Assembly: GCA_001179505.1 (NCBI GenBank)
Contig: CDMY01000377.1
Location: forward strand, 18,065-59,010
Origin: Vitrella brassicaformis
Lineage: Eukaryota > Sar > Vitrellaceae
DNA: 40,946 nucleotides
Reading direction: 5' to 3'
The position numbers and the translations under genes were made by a program. How positions within the stretch are numbered: position 1 is the first letter of the stretch; each line of letters begins with the position of its first letter. Below are positions 1 through 12,686 of this stretch, one piece after another. The notes below the pieces were generated by a model. The model saw only the letters and a program-made list of their open reading frames with translations. It was not told the origin of the DNA and made no database searches.

Positions 1-26
1 GGGGGGGGGGGGGGGGGGGGGGGGGG
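1..26. repeat. poly-G run at window edge
   Basis: The first 26 bases are all G. The next bases already belong to an intron of the glucan synthase gene. A pure G run ending exactly at the window start looks like a contig or sequencing edge artefact rather than biology, but a true homopolymer inside the intron cannot be excluded. Confidence 0.9.
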
Positions 27-41
27 ATGTCTGTCTGTTAC

Positions 42-3000
42 CCGCAGCGCTTCCCAGATTTCGTTGATGTGCGTTTGATGCAGCTCGCACTCCCGCGTGA
101 AGCTCTTGAGGACATCGCAGTAGACCCACACCGGGTGGCGGATGTCGGAGCCGTCCCACGACACCTGCACAGCAGAGCTGCCGTCCTCACTGTCATACGC
201 CATATTCAACTCCTACAAGGTAAGATCACACACACACACAGAGGGAGAGGGAGAGAGGGGGTGTGTGTTGATGGGCTGTGGTATGGAGGGAGGGAGGGAG
301 GGAGGGTGGCTGACTCTGAGTTCTTTGAAGTGCAGTGCTGGGAGTTCGTTGAACTGCAGTTTGCACCGCTCGGCGTTGTCGATGATGTCCTCCTCGCGCC
401 ACGACTCAACCACCTCGTTCCACATGAACCCAAACCTACACACACCCAGAGCAGACAGACAAGGACCACACCCACACTGCTCACATTGCTTGCACAGCGC
501 ACCGCGCCCACCTGCGTATTTGGTGCTCGACGACGTGTGACGGAATGGTGTGGTCGTACACGGCGGCGATCTCACGGATCCACCAGGACACCCACCCGCT
601 GCCGCCCCCACCCTCGTCCACCTTGCCACTGCTGCCGCGCGAGTCGTTGCGCCCCACAGACACACTGCTGCTCTTGTGCCGGCCAATGCCCACATCCACA
701 GGGGGGAACACCCCAGACCCGCCCCTCCCCTGCTCAGTGTCGACTGCCCCCGGTGTGAGCGTCTGCCGCATCCCACTGACAGCCTGGGGGTCGCCGCTGC
801 CATTGGTGGGCGAGCCGGGTGCTGTTGAGGGCGAGGAGGTGTTGGGGGTGGTCTGCGTGTGGAGGAGGGATAGGTTCCGCCGGGGTGCGCTGGAGCTGCC
901 CGGGGTGGTGGCTGCGTGACGTGGTGTGGCGGGGATGTATCGGATGAGGATGTGTGCGAGGCTGTCGGGTGCGTCGGGGTGGGTGGCTGCTGAGGACCCC
1001 TTTGTTGACGAGAGAGAGGGCCGGTAGGTGGTGGACTGCTCTGACGTGCTCCGGCGGCTGCTCTGCCGGGAAGTGGCCCGCATCGGCTGTGCGTAGTGAG
1101 GCCGAGAGTGACTCCTGCACACCACCCACCGCACCGACACACCCACTCGACTCGACAGACACACCTGCAGGGGGCCATTCTCATTCTGTGTCTCTTTGGT
1201 CTGACCTGAAGTATGACTTTGGCTTGACTTTCATCCTTTGTCGTCTCTTCCAGAGGCCGCAGCAGAGGCAGCAGCTGAGGAGGTTGAGCAGCCACTGGGC
1301 GCCGCTGTGGGCCGTGTTGGGCGACGACGACGTGGCGAGCCGCAGACGACGGATGGAGCTCCCAGCGTCCTCAGACAACACACGGTCATACTGCAAGTGA
1401 CGCGACGCCACGCAGGCAGACAGACAGAAATGCACATACGACACGTGTGTGTGTTGGGAGTTGGCCTAACCTGGACGGGCAGCAGGGGGAAGACCTTCTG
1501 GACGACAGACAGATCCGTGATGAAGCCAATCTGCGGAGCGGACAGACAAGACACACATCATATCATTTTGCTCCTGTGTGTGGAGGGTCTGGTCTCCCTC
1601 CCTACTTCCCCTCCTCACTCACCCCTCTGAACCATCCCACGAGCCAGCTGATGAACGATTGGAACACCGAAAAGTAAAACTGACATAAACAAACCAACAC
1701 GTCACGCAGCGCAGCAGTGACCACAGAAAGACACACGACACGTAGCTGAGCTGAGCTGAGGGCGGGGCAGTCTGTGTGCGTGTGTGTGTCTGTGTGTGCA
1801 TGAGCTGAGCGTACCATAATGTCGTAGAAGTAGAGTACGAGCGAGGGCACGACCCAGAAGAAATATAGCGACGCCTTCAACGCATCCTCAAACCGAAACC
1901 ACAGAAAGTCATACCTGCACCATACACAGCAAGGGAGGGAGGGAGGGAGGGAGAGGGACACAGATGCATGCACCGCACCCATGGCCGGCCGGCCGTTTCT
2001 CACGTGAGTTCTGCCTGTGGTATGGCGGCTTGTATGGCCTGCTGGAAGCCCAAGAATCCGTCAACGAACACAAAGTACCCGATGGCCAGCTTGATGGCGA
2101 TGATCGGCACCCAGAAGAACGTGTAACCCAACTATACACCACACCACACAACAAACACAACAGCACACCACCACACCACCACCACCACCAGACATATGAG
2201 GGAAACACCATATCTCTCTGTGTGTGAGGGGTCACCTCACTCACCATGTGTCTGCATTCGTCGCTGAGCATAGTGGCGTTGCCCTGGTAGGTGGCGTGAG
2301 TGCTCCAGGTGGGTGCCCTTCTGCAGCAGGGGAAGGCCTTCCTCGCCCGCACCAGCAGGTAGGACAGGCCGTGCAGGGTGTAGAAGGCCATGTACCCGCC
2401 ACCTATCGGACCCGACGGCTGCAGCATGGGGTCGCTGAACCCCAAAGGACTGGTCTGGCTGACGTACATGGCGCACAGGAAGAAACCCCAACGCACACCG
2501 GCCAGACACTGTCGAGCCCACCTGCACACACACAGACATGGGTGGATACCAGAGCGTTATTCTGGTGTTTTGTGGCGCGCGACGGACGGACCAGTTGAGT
2601 CGTTTCATGCCCTGGAGTGCGTCGAGGAGGCGTTGGAACAGTGGTATGGGCGCCAGCCAGTAGAAGAAGAGATCCAACAGCTCCCGAACGGCACTGCCTG
2701 CTGACGATCCGACAGCTACCAGGCCCCACCAGCCTGACGCATCCCAATCTGATTGATGGACACACACACACACACACAGAGGAGTGGAGTGGGATGTTCT
2801 TCGTTCTCTTGTCGGTCCAGTGGCTCTTCTCTTGCGCACCTCTAGCCTTGGCACCGAGTGCCAGGAGCACGAGCAGGCTGATCAGATGGAAGTGGTACAC
2901 ACGCCACCAGATGCGCAAGAACTGTGACAACAAAACACAAACAACACACACAACAGATCAGAGGGAGGGACCATGAGCGTCATCACATCGGCTGGTTGGC

Positions 3001-4464
3001 TCACGCACTGCACTCACGTGTAGGTAGCTCCTGTGCTCGATGAAGGTCTTCTTGCGTCCCTTGGGCGGGTGAATGCTGACCAGCTGCCGTGAAGCCGTCT
3101 CGACTTTGATGACCTTGATCAGGTTGCCCTTCCAGGTGCCGCCGCGGCCCCTCCTGCTGGCAGAGCCCAGCCATGAGTGCACCACGGGCGCCTTGTGAAA
3201 TATTTCGTTGAAGTCCTCGTAGTTCATCTTGACGGGATGGTCACCCTGCGGACGCCTGATGGATGGATCGATCCATGGACACACACAGACGTATTGGGCT
3301 GTGTGTGGGGGGGTTTGTTGTGTGTGGGTGTTGGAATACCGCATTTCCTCCCAGAACTCGTTGATGATGGGTGTGATGGTTTCGATGTAGGAGGGCATGG
3401 CAGTGGGGTCGACGTCGTCCCAGCTCTTGACCATCCAGTGGAACACAAAGAGCAGCAGCTCGGGGCAGTGGCGCAGGTTGGCAGACTCGCCCCACATCAG
3501 CTTCCACAGCGCTATCTCGCGAGCCATCATCGCTGACACATGCGACACACAACACACACGCATGGACAGAGAAAACACACAGGCACAGGAACGTACCGAG
3601 GAGTGACTTTGGGTTTTTCCTGGCCTTGTCGGCGTTGGCGGCGGCCTTGGGGCCCTTGCTCTCGCCCCATGGGAAGGGCTTGACGTTGACGTACTGACAC
3701 CATCTGCGGTAGTTCTTGAAGAGCTTCCAGTGGAACCGATACAAAGCGAACTCCTCCAGACGACTGAACCCTCGCTCCCGCATCGCACGGGTCGTCTGAC
3801 ATACATAGATTGAAAGAGAGCGATCGGTATGCTGGGATGGTTGGCTGGTCTGTATGGTGTGGTTTGTGTGCCACCTGCTCTGCTCTGCTTAGCTTACGTC
3901 GTTGGTGAGTGGGTAGTCCCTGAGTGCGATGGAGAGGAGGGAGAAGACGATGTCCTCGTACTGGTTGAAATAGTTGTCCTCCTGGAACCGAAACTTCAAC
4001 ACCACCTCGTCAAACACCGTACCGCCACCCACACGCCCGCTCGTGCCGCCAGCAACACCGCCACCACCAGTGCCGCCCCTCCCACTGCCCCTGCCGTGGC
4101 CCGCAACGGGCGACGGCTGAGAGGGGGGATTCTGCGTGCGGAACAGCCGCAGTATGTTGCGGATGATGGTCTCGTACTCCTGGACCCCACCGCGGAGCTC
4201 CTCCTTGCTCCTGCTGGCCAGCAGCCCACCCTTGGCCGCCAGTGCCTCTGCGAGGGGGTCGGGCGCCTCGTCCACCGACGCGTCATCGGGTGTGCCGTCG
4301 CGGGTCGGCGGGTCGGCGAGGCCGTCGCTGATGATATGGCCCTCGGTGACATCGATGAGGTTCCTCTTGCTGCTCTCGCTCTCAGACCAGGACAGCCACG
4401 CTGGCGACTGACGGGGAGAGGCCGAGGAGGCCGAGGGCGACGCGTGCCGGTGGTGGGCCGCCAT
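42..4464 (-). CDS. callose-type 1,3-beta-glucan synthase, N-terminal part (partial)
   Basis: Plasma-membrane glucan synthase of the FKS1/callose synthase family, which makes 1,3-beta-glucan from UDP-glucose. Fifteen exons, all in phase: 3898-4464, 3597-3795, 3340-3532, 3018-3255, 2840-2921, 2592-2748, 2245-2521, 2004-2131, 1815-1914, 1623-1679, 1471-1530, 1206-1390, 512-1114, 315-435, 42-212. The start is the first in-frame ATG (4464). About 1046 residues are visible. The FKS1_dom1 signature LWKLMWGESANLRHCPELL lies near residues 265-285, and NYEDFNEIF plus HRSYLH near 335-399 also match the family. Hydrophobic segments follow between about 400 and 680, including YTFFWVPIIAIKLAIGYFVF. The WNEVVESWREEDI element is at about 953. 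The large catalytic domain lies beyond the left edge. Exon 512-1114 holds a roughly 150-residue Ser/Thr/Pro/Gly-rich insert. Exon 1 is a disordered, Ser-rich N-terminus. The acceptor at 1114 was chosen by phase and is the least certain junction. Confidence 0.9.
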
Positions 4465-5039
4465 GATGACCGTACCGTCACACACGACCGACGCTCTGCT
4501 AGCTGGGCTGGGCTGGGCTGGCGAGGGTGCAGGCAGGCAGGGGTCAAGGAAAGACAGAGGCCGCCATTCGGCAGAAAGGGGCAGGTAGAGAGAGGACAAG
4601 GACACGGACAGCGCTGTTGTCCTCGAGCCCTGCTGAGTGCTGTCGATAGGAAGCTGTCAAGCTGTCTCCGCACTCAGCCCTCGTCAGATCTCTCGCCGCG
4701 CCTCGCCGCCTCCTGCAAGCTTAACGGCCGAGATCCGTTGCCTTTTCAGCTCGCAAATAGAGCTTTCTTGTCCCACGTAGCCGTACTCGCCATGCTCAGC
4801 ACAAACAAGGATCCGTGGCTGATGTGGACAGCCCTCCGCAGAAGGGTTCGATCGCCGCTCATTTGCGAGCTCAACCTTGTGATCTCCTGTGCCGGTTTTC
4901 CCGCCTGCACCAGTGCCACGGGGCGCAGTCGTAGACAGTGATTGAGTCTAGGCAGTTGCTTCTTTTTCCTCTCGCCCCGGACCTCTGGGGGTGTCGCTTG
5001 TCGCTTGATCGCATCATTGGCCGAGAGTAGGCAGCGGGT
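4465..5039. promoter_or_regulatory. divergent promoter region (glucan synthase / ZC3H15)
   Basis: A 575-base spacer between two head-to-head start codons. It must contain both 5' UTRs and promoters. Open frames here cross from the neighbouring genes and show no protein-like composition. I see no clear TATA box or other named motif. Confidence 0.5.
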
Positions 5040-7496
5040 ATGGCGCCCAAGAAGACGACCAAGGCCGACAAGGGCCAGCAGAAGGCGCTGGAGAAGCAGA
5101 AGCAGAAAATCATCGAGGACAAGACCTTCGGCCTCAAGAACAAGAACAAATCCAAGACCGTACAGAAGTGAGCACACCAGCACAACGCACACGGCACACA
5201 CACTGACACGACAGACACATGCATCCAAAGCTTTGTGTGTATTGTGTGGATGGCCATCAGGTACATCAAGGGGATCGCATCTCAGGTCAAGGGTGGGAAT
5301 GTGAGTGAGTCCGCCGTCAAGGCCAAGGAGCTGGCCCAGAAGGAGGAAAAGAAAAAGTCGGCCCAGCAGGCGGCTCTCCTCAACGCCCTCTTCCGCGGCA
5401 CCGAGAACATCAAGAAGATCGAGGCCACCGGGCCGGGCGCTGCTGCCAAGAAGGACCCCAGGAGCATCAAGGAGGTATGTTGGTTGAGTTGATGATGTGG
5501 GGACACACACACCGGGCCAGACAGGGAAGGAGGGGCCTTAGCGACGAGCTCGGTGTGGACGGATGCGTGTGTGTGTGTGTGCAGGAGCAGCAGATCAACT
5601 TGTATGTTGACCAAAGGGACCAGCAACAGACGGGCAAAGGTAGTGACGACACAACCACAGACAAAAGCCAACAGATGCTGATACACACGTGTGTATGGGT
5701 ATGTGTATCTGTATGCGATGGTTTCAGAGACGATGGAGAATTGGGACCAGAGCAAACTCGAAGAGGTCAGCACAGACAGCACAGCACACGCAAGCCAGAC
5801 AAACAGATGGATGCCGAGGCACTCCTGACATGACACCCACCCATCCCATCCCTGTCTCTTACTGTCTGTCTGTCTGTCTGTCTGATGGCGTGGTGTGGTG
5901 TGCACCCAGGTGATCAAGACCAAGCACACGGCCGAGAACGCCAACCGACCCACCGAGATCATTTGCAAATACTTCCTCGACGCCGTCGAGAAGAGGGTGG
6001 GTATCTCGTGCACTGCACGCGCACCACCCCCAACACACACACCCACCTAGGCCACACAGACGTATGGCACGGTTCATTGTGTGTGTTGCTTTGCAGGTAT
6101 ACGGCTGGTTTTGGCAGTGTCCGAATGGCCAGAGCTGCAAGTACAGACACTGCCTGCCACCAGGTAGGTACCTACCTGGCGATGAGATAGATCTACGGGT
6201 GCCTGCTGACGTGGTGGAGTGGATATGATGGTTCCTTCGTGTGTGTAGGTTATGTGTTGAAGAAGGACGTGCCAGCTGATGAGGTGGACGAGGAGGACGA
6301 GACGCTCATCGAGGAACTCATTGAAGAGGAGGTCAGTGAGAAAACCACAGCTGCTGCAGCGTAGCCGAGTGCCAGAGTGGATGAATGACACTCTGTGTGT
6401 GTGTGTGTGTGTGCAGCGTGCTAGCCTGAAGCGCGACGGCCTCACACCAGTGACGCTCGAGACCTTCCAAGCCTGGTCAGCCAGCGATCGATCTCGATCC
6501 ATCCATCCATCCATCGGTGTGTGTCATTCATCTCATGTGTCCCCCCCTCCCCAGGAAGAAGCGCAAGGAGGATGATCGTCTGGCTGCGTTGGAGGAGGAG
6601 CGCCAGGCGGAGGCCAAAAAGACCGGCGGCAAGGGGCTGGGCGTCATGTCCGGCAGGGACCTTTTCACCTACGACCCGACGTACGCAATCAATCAGCTCA
6701 CACACACACATTCACTTTTCGATGAATCGATGTGATCCATCTGTATGTTTGTGTGTGTGTGTGTTCAGTCTGTTTGTGGATGACGACGACGCGGCGGATG
6801 CCGACGAATACGATGCCGACGAGGAGTACTGGAACGAGCAACTTGCAGAGAACGAGCGGATACTCAGGGAAAGGTACACACACATACACACACCAACCGT
6901 CATGGAACGTTTATATGTGTGCGTGTGTGTGTGTTTGATAGGGAGGACGAGCTGCGGGCTGAGCGTGAGATGGAGGCCGAGAATGGCGATGACGCAGACG
7001 ATGGCGGGGAGGGAGAGGACGATGACGGAGACGAGGACGAGCAGCAGGACGGTAGGCGAACAAAGCACTCACTGACCCACCCACAGAGAGACAGACAGAC
7101 ACCACACACGTGCGTGCGTCAATCAATCAATCACTCAATGAGTGCAGGCGACGACGATGGCGATGAGGGCGCGTGTGAGCATGTCGATGGGGATAACATC
7201 GACGAGGACGACGACATGCCCCAGCCATCCAGCTCCAGCGCGGCCTACCCACCAGACGACGAGCCGTCCTCCTCCAGCGCCGCACCGCCACCCCCCCACC
7301 ACCAACAGCAGGAGGACGGCAATGTCGTTGAGGAGAGGGTGGCCAACGGGGTGGCCGTCAGCAAAGAAGAACTCTTCCTTGAAGACGATGTACCGGTAAG
7401 CAGACAGGGAGGATGGTCGATTCACAAGTGCGTGTGGTTGGATACATCCATGTGTTGTGTTGTGTACAGGATGACCTGGATGCGTTGGACGACTGA
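5040..7496 (+). CDS. ZC3H15: DRG-family-regulatory protein 1 / CCCH zinc-finger protein (ZC3H15/Tma46 type)
   Basis: Cytoplasmic protein that binds and stabilises the translational GTPase DRG1. Thirteen exons, phase kept throughout: 5040-5167, 5261-5474, 5585-5639, 5728-5765, 5910-5996, 6097-6163, 6249-6331, 6417-6475, 6555-6680, 6769-6873, 6942-7051, 7148-7395, 7470-7496; 448 residues. The N-terminal IIEDKTFGLKNKNKSK block (about residues 25-40) is diagnostic. YVDQRD and ENWDQSKLEE follow, then a CCCH finger with Cys164, Cys182, Cys188 and His192 in the context YGWFWQCPNGQSCKYRH. The DFRP region follows, with LTPVTLETFQAWKKRK and MSGRDLFTYDP. The tail (320-440) is highly acidic. The family normally has two CCCH fingers; here the first is missing, with residue 114 joined straight to the segment that should follow it. 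The last coding exon has only 27 bases. Confidence 0.93.
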
Positions 7497-8278
7497 CGTC
7501 TGTCTGTGTGTCTGTCTATTGCTGGCTAAAACCCCTCCGTCTCCTCCAGGGCCCCCCTCTCTCCCTACCTGCTGTCCTGTCTGTGTGTGCGCGTCCATCC
7601 GTCGGGTCGGCGGTGCGGTGTGGCTGTCTGTGTATTTTTGCGCCCGGCCAGTTTCGAGCCGAGGTGTCAACACAACACCAACACACTAGGGGCCTAGATG
7701 GGTGCATTCGTGGGAGGGTGTGTGGCGAGGGTACATGTGTGTGACAGTGGCGGGAGGGCAGGTCTATCGCGGCCGCATGCTCCCTCTCCCTCTCACACTG
7801 CACTGCACACTGACTCCTGAGTATTCTGTGTGTCTGTGTTATCAAATCAATGCCTTCGCTCTTTACAATGCATCGTTGGATGGAACATTGAAGAATCAAG
7901 GTCTGTCCACACTTAACTTACACACACATACACACACTATAATTAAGTGCCTCCCTTCGCGTCACGCACACACACACACCGAGAGAAAAACTCGCGTGTC
8001 ACATCCATCCATCCATCCGTCCGTCCATCCGTCCGTCCATCCACCCACCCACCACATGGCAGCTCAGTCTGTCATACAGGTGTACACTGACTGGTCCGTA
8101 CACTCGCTGCCCACGGAATGGGGTGGATCGATCGACGGCACCGCACCCTCACCGACACAACACACGCAATCTGATCTGCACACACCGAGCACCCGAAAAA
8201 GGCGCGGCGCAGCCACAGTAAGCCAACAAGCACTCAAAAAGCAGTCAGCAGCCCGATCGATCGGATTCATCACATCAA
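7497..8278. other. convergent intergenic region with microsatellites
   Basis: A 782-base spacer between two gene ends (ZC3H15 stop, exchanger stop), so it holds both 3' UTRs. It contains CA-rich stretches near 7920-7980 and a TCCA/TCCG tetranucleotide run at about 8003-8050. No credible coding exon or RNA gene was found. Confidence 0.6.
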
Positions 8279-11200
8279 TCAAATGGCGCTTCTGCCGGTC
8301 TCCCCCTGGCCCCCGCTGTCCTGACTCATCTCGTTGTTCATATCTGACGACGGCGACATTTCCTCGTCGGCCTCCCGCCCGCTCGACTCACTGCTGCCAC
8401 TGGGGCCCGCTGGCTGTCTTGTCAATGTCGACGGCTCGCCGTTGAGGCCGACAGTGCCGTTCATGGCGTGGCCGCGGCTGAGGGGGTTAGATGAGAGGTC
8501 TAGAAGGTTGTGGGAGGGGGGTTGCGGGGCGACGGGGCCTTTCTTGCCGCCCACTGCCGCTGGTGCTGCTGCTGATGGTTCGACGTAGTGCAGCATCCGC
8601 CCGGACGGCCGCATCGATGAGCGGTGCTGTCTTGGCGGGCCGTCGGAGTCGGAGTATGGGGCGGCGTCTGGGAGCCTTTCCAGGTCGACGTGGTCGTCCT
8701 TTGGGGTGCGCCTGCCGACCATCTCGGGAGAAATTCCCGGAGGAGGAGATATGACTGGATGCACGCCTGCATGTTCGAACCACACGCACACATACACACC
8801 CACACACAGCCATTAGAATGCGCGTGTACGTCTGCCCCTCTTGGTGTGGGGGTGGTGTGCTTACTGAGTCTGGCGTCGGCTTGTCTAGGGTCGTAGGATC
8901 TGTGTGAAGGTGATGTTTCCATTTCTACGAAGCTGCCGCGGCCGCCCCGGCCGCTGTTGATGTGGAACGATGAGGACGGAGAGGGACCGCGGGACACACT
9001 CCCTGATCGAGATGATGCCAACGCACACACGCACGCACAGAGCAGAGAGTTCATGCAGCGCCTGGCTTGTCTCGTTGTGTTTGTGTGCATCTCCCTCCTC
9101 CCTACCTCGGCCTGTTGGCGCGTTAGTGAAGATCTTCCGCATGAACCTGATGTAAAGGCACGTTCGTAGCACGACGATCAGTGGCAACCGACAGCAGCGT
9201 GCCTTTGCCTTTCTGGTTGGTTGGTTGGCTCACTCTCTGTCGACTCTGAATATGGCCCGCTTGAGGCAACCACACTGCCCTGCACACACACACACACACA
9301 CACACATCCATAGGCCCAACACCCACCCACTCTCAGGCATAATGCCCTCACCCACCCCACCCCGCCGACCTGAGGTGAGCGACTCGGTCGTCGGCCGGAT
9401 CAGCTCGTACGCACATGACTCCCTGAAGACAGCCACGCACGCACGCAAGCAGTACCGGATGATTGTCATTGTCAGTCCGTCAATCGGCTGGCTGTACTTT
9501 TCATTGTACTTTTCAAAGACATCCAGCTTTTCGAAGATCGGCACACTCACAGAGCCTGGTTGGCACACACACCACACACACAGTGCGGCCGTGTTTGCTT
9601 ATTGATTGTGGCTGGGCTGGGCTGTCCGACCGATGCCGACGATTGTGAAGAGTGCGTAGAAGAGGGTGATGGTGAGCAGGGCGGGGCCGCCCTCCTCCTT
9701 GAAGTCATGACGGGCACGCAACGATAGTGCGAACGCTGAGGAAGGAAGAAGTAAGCGACCACACACACAGACATAGAGGTCGTCAGCAGCACTGACTGCA
9801 GTTGATAATTCCTCACCGATGGCGCCGCGAAGACCACCAATGACCATTATGTGCTGAAAGAAAGAGAGAAGTCCCACAGTGCGTCAGCTGTTCTCTTTGG
9901 TTGTGGTGCACTGACTTGGAAGTTTCTGGGTATCTTGGTGGATGTCCTGAAGAGGTTGACAAAGAAGGCCGTCGCGTAGACCGATATGATCCTGCCCATC
10001 GTGACGTACAACAGAGTGCACACCAGCAACATCGGCACACTGCGCACACACCGCACACACAACACAGAACAAATACGATGGATGGATGGATGGATGTGTC
10101 TGTGCATCTGTCGGTGGTCATTCATGACAGACTGACTCCCAAGTCTGATTGAAGGACCACACGGCCAGCCCAAGGAACACAAACACCACACTCTCGGCCA
10201 ACAGAGCCAAGGCAGAGAACACACCTGCACAGAGAGAGAGAGAGAGAGTATTGTGGCACGATGGATGCCTCGGTTGGTTGCCGTAGTTAGTGTATATTCT
10301 CTCACTCACTGTGTCCAAGGTTCTGCGCCGAGTCAGAGAGGTTTGGGTAGGTGTAGTGGGCCATCACGATGCCGCAAAAGAGGATGGCCACAATGCCGGA
10401 ATGACCGAAACCCTGCAGGCATCGTAAGATGAGATGGATGGATGGATGTCTTCTGGTTGTCTCTGTGCACCGTACGTCAGCGACAAGGTAGGCGATCCAC
10501 GGGAAAATGAGGAGCAGCGACGCCTCCAATACCTGCACACACATATCCGTCCCAGGCAGGCAGGCAGCATGGGTGTGTGAGTGGGCCTGTCACTCCCTTA
10601 CTCACCCACCTGGTTCTCCACTTTGTGCAGGTCCATGTACTTGTACGTCTGCACCACAGACAGACAGACAGACAGACACACACACAGACAGAGGGAAAAT
10701 TGGCTGTGTATGGCGCCGTGGCCCTCCCTCCCCCCTGCCATGAAGACGTACCAGTGCTGATATGAGTCCGACGGCCACCCCAATGACGAATGACGACGCG
10801 AACACCACCAGGAACGACACCGTGGCCCTCCAGATGTCAGTCGAACTCTCAGACACTATCGTCCTGACCAGACCACACACAATAGCCCACACAGGAACGC
10901 CCACACAGGAACGCACCGCCGTGTGGGTGGGTGCAATAGGCTGCCTGCCTGACTTGGGTGTGTGGGTGCGTTGGCCTCACCTGTATAGGACGATAGCGAT
11001 GGCATCATTGAGCAGACTCTCACCGAAAATCTGTATGTGTGGATTGGATACGCAAGCCACTGTGCGTGGGGGGGTGGGCCGAGCAGGATCTCTGTGCTAT
11101 GTGATGTGCTATACCAGTGTGTAGAGCACGGCATCGGCATTCATCTCCTTGAAGATCGCCAACACGGACACTGCAGTCAATCACACACACACACAGACAC

Positions 11201-12686
11201 ACACACACGAATCCACCCACATAGAAATGCACGGCACGAGCCCTTCCTTCCACTGACTCACCAGGGTCAGTGGACGAGATCAGCGCCCCGAATGCGAAGC
11301 TCTCCTGCAGAGTCAATGCCTGAGCCATCGACACACAGACAGACAGACAGATACACACGTCAGCAATCGTTGCCGCAATGGTCAATGGGGTGCGTAGCTA
11401 TCGGGCCGCCCTGTCACTGCTGACCTTGCAGATGCCAATCTGCCCCGAGAAGAACATCATGGCCCCGACCCACACAAACGACATCTGAACACACACCCAC
11501 ACACAAAGCACTGATACGTTTGCCCGACAGTCATTTTCTGACTGGCTGACCAGGGTTGCGAAGAGTGCGAACCATAGGATAGCCCCGAAGTGTTTGAAGA
11601 ACAGACGGGCGCGGTTGCCGGACATCGAAAAGCCACTGAGCCAACAGACGTGAAGGTAGGCAGCACACAACGGGGTGATTGTGCGGCAATCGGCGTGTGA
11701 AGGCGTACCTTTCGAAAATGATGGGCGGCAGCAACAGGATGAAGAACACATCATCGTTGAAGGCCAAGATGTTCTCAAGTATCGTTTCCTGATCCCTCAC
11801 AGACGGACAGACAGACAGTATGGCCAAACACACAAGCACTCTCCCTCCCTCCCTCCCCCTTCCACCCACCCACCTGTTTGTAGACGTATTTGAGCATGGC
11901 CCCCGTGATAAGCCCCAGGAAGGTGGCCCACACAGGCAGCTGCAGCCACTTGACCTTCAGCTTCTTCAACACATGCGCACCGAAGAGCGACACCACCAGT
12001 ATGATCAGCAGCAGCAGCAGCCCTGTCGACACCACCACCTCCTTCTCCTCGCTCTTCAATAGCTCAAGCGGCGGGGGCGTATCCTCATCAACCGACTTGG
12101 GCGGCGTCGTGGGGGTCGCCGTCGCCCATGCCGGCGGGTCCAGCGCCTTGATGACCACTATCACGGGCGGCACACCCATGCCCAGAGTGGTGTTGAGGTA
12201 AGCCAGGCCGGCGTCATTCATCAGAGGGGCAGTGGAGTCGTTCAAGTGTTGCAGCACCGACCATGTGGCGTTGGTGGAGAGAGTCTCGTTGAGCTGGCCC
12301 AGTGTCTGTGACACCACTGACGCCACGTTGGGTGGGAGCGTCGGCTGGGGCTGTGCGGCCGCTGCTGCTGTGGTCGTGTTTGTGGCGTCCGTGGCGTTAG
12401 ACGCGGCTGCATCGGCATCGGCTTCTTCCTGCTGTTCTTCCTGGTCCTCTGGCGGTTTGTCCTCCCCGCTGTCTTCATCGCCTTCACCGGCGTCCGCTGT
12501 GTCAGTTTCGGGCTCTTCATTTTCTGCATCTTCTCGTCGATTCTCTGGTGCTGCATCTTCTTCGCGTTGTCCACCCATCTGGAATAAGCCCGTATGGTCC
12601 TCGGAGCCCAGCAGGTCAGAAACCACCGCAGCCATCGCATCCACGACACTGGTAGATTTCGCGATTTCTTCAGTTCCTTCGCTCAT
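8279..12686 (-). CDS. NHE-type Na+/H+ exchanger with long acidic N-terminus
   Basis: Cation:proton antiporter (CPA1 family) exchanging Na+ (or K+) for H+ across a cell or organelle membrane. Twenty exons, all in phase: 11874-12686, 11709-11788, 11551-11635, 11425-11484, 11262-11319, 11115-11170, 10981-11030, 10752-10863, 10610-10648, 10476-10532, 10310-10412, 10137-10224, 9916-10039, 9817-9853, 9631-9735, 9370-9555, 9234-9279, 9106-9146, 8865-9002, 8279-8766; 921 residues. The first hydrophobic helix starts near 219. Family motifs are FILLLPPIIFE (about 286-296), FGALISSTDPVSVLAIF (356-372) and FGESLLNDAIAIVLYR (386-401), with the transport-site Asn392-Asp393, then HIMVIGGLRGAI (576-587) and LTITLFYALFTIVGI. 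The 218-residue N-terminus is Glu/Asp/Ala-rich, then carries several N-glycosylation sequons (Asn97, 103, 133, 139, 149, 165). The C-terminal 230 residues are Ser/Pro-rich and probably cytosolic. Subtype (NHE8-like or endosomal NHX-like) is not settled. Confidence 0.92.
9283..9306. repeat. (CA)12 dinucleotide repeat in an exchanger intron
   Basis: Twelve CA units on the plus strand. On the coding (minus) strand this reads (TG)12 and sits directly before the acceptor of exon 9234-9279. It is one of many GT runs in this position in the window. Confidence 0.9.

Noticed and set aside
3829-4941. 370-codon plus-strand open frame
   Set aside because: Lies antisense to exon 1 of the glucan synthase and crosses the divergent promoter. 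High GC produces long antisense frames here.
8003-8050. Tetranucleotide TCCA/TCCG array that might suggest a CRISPR-like or satellite element
   Set aside because: Units are four bases long with no spacers; this is an ordinary microsatellite, and similar ATGG runs occur in many introns here.
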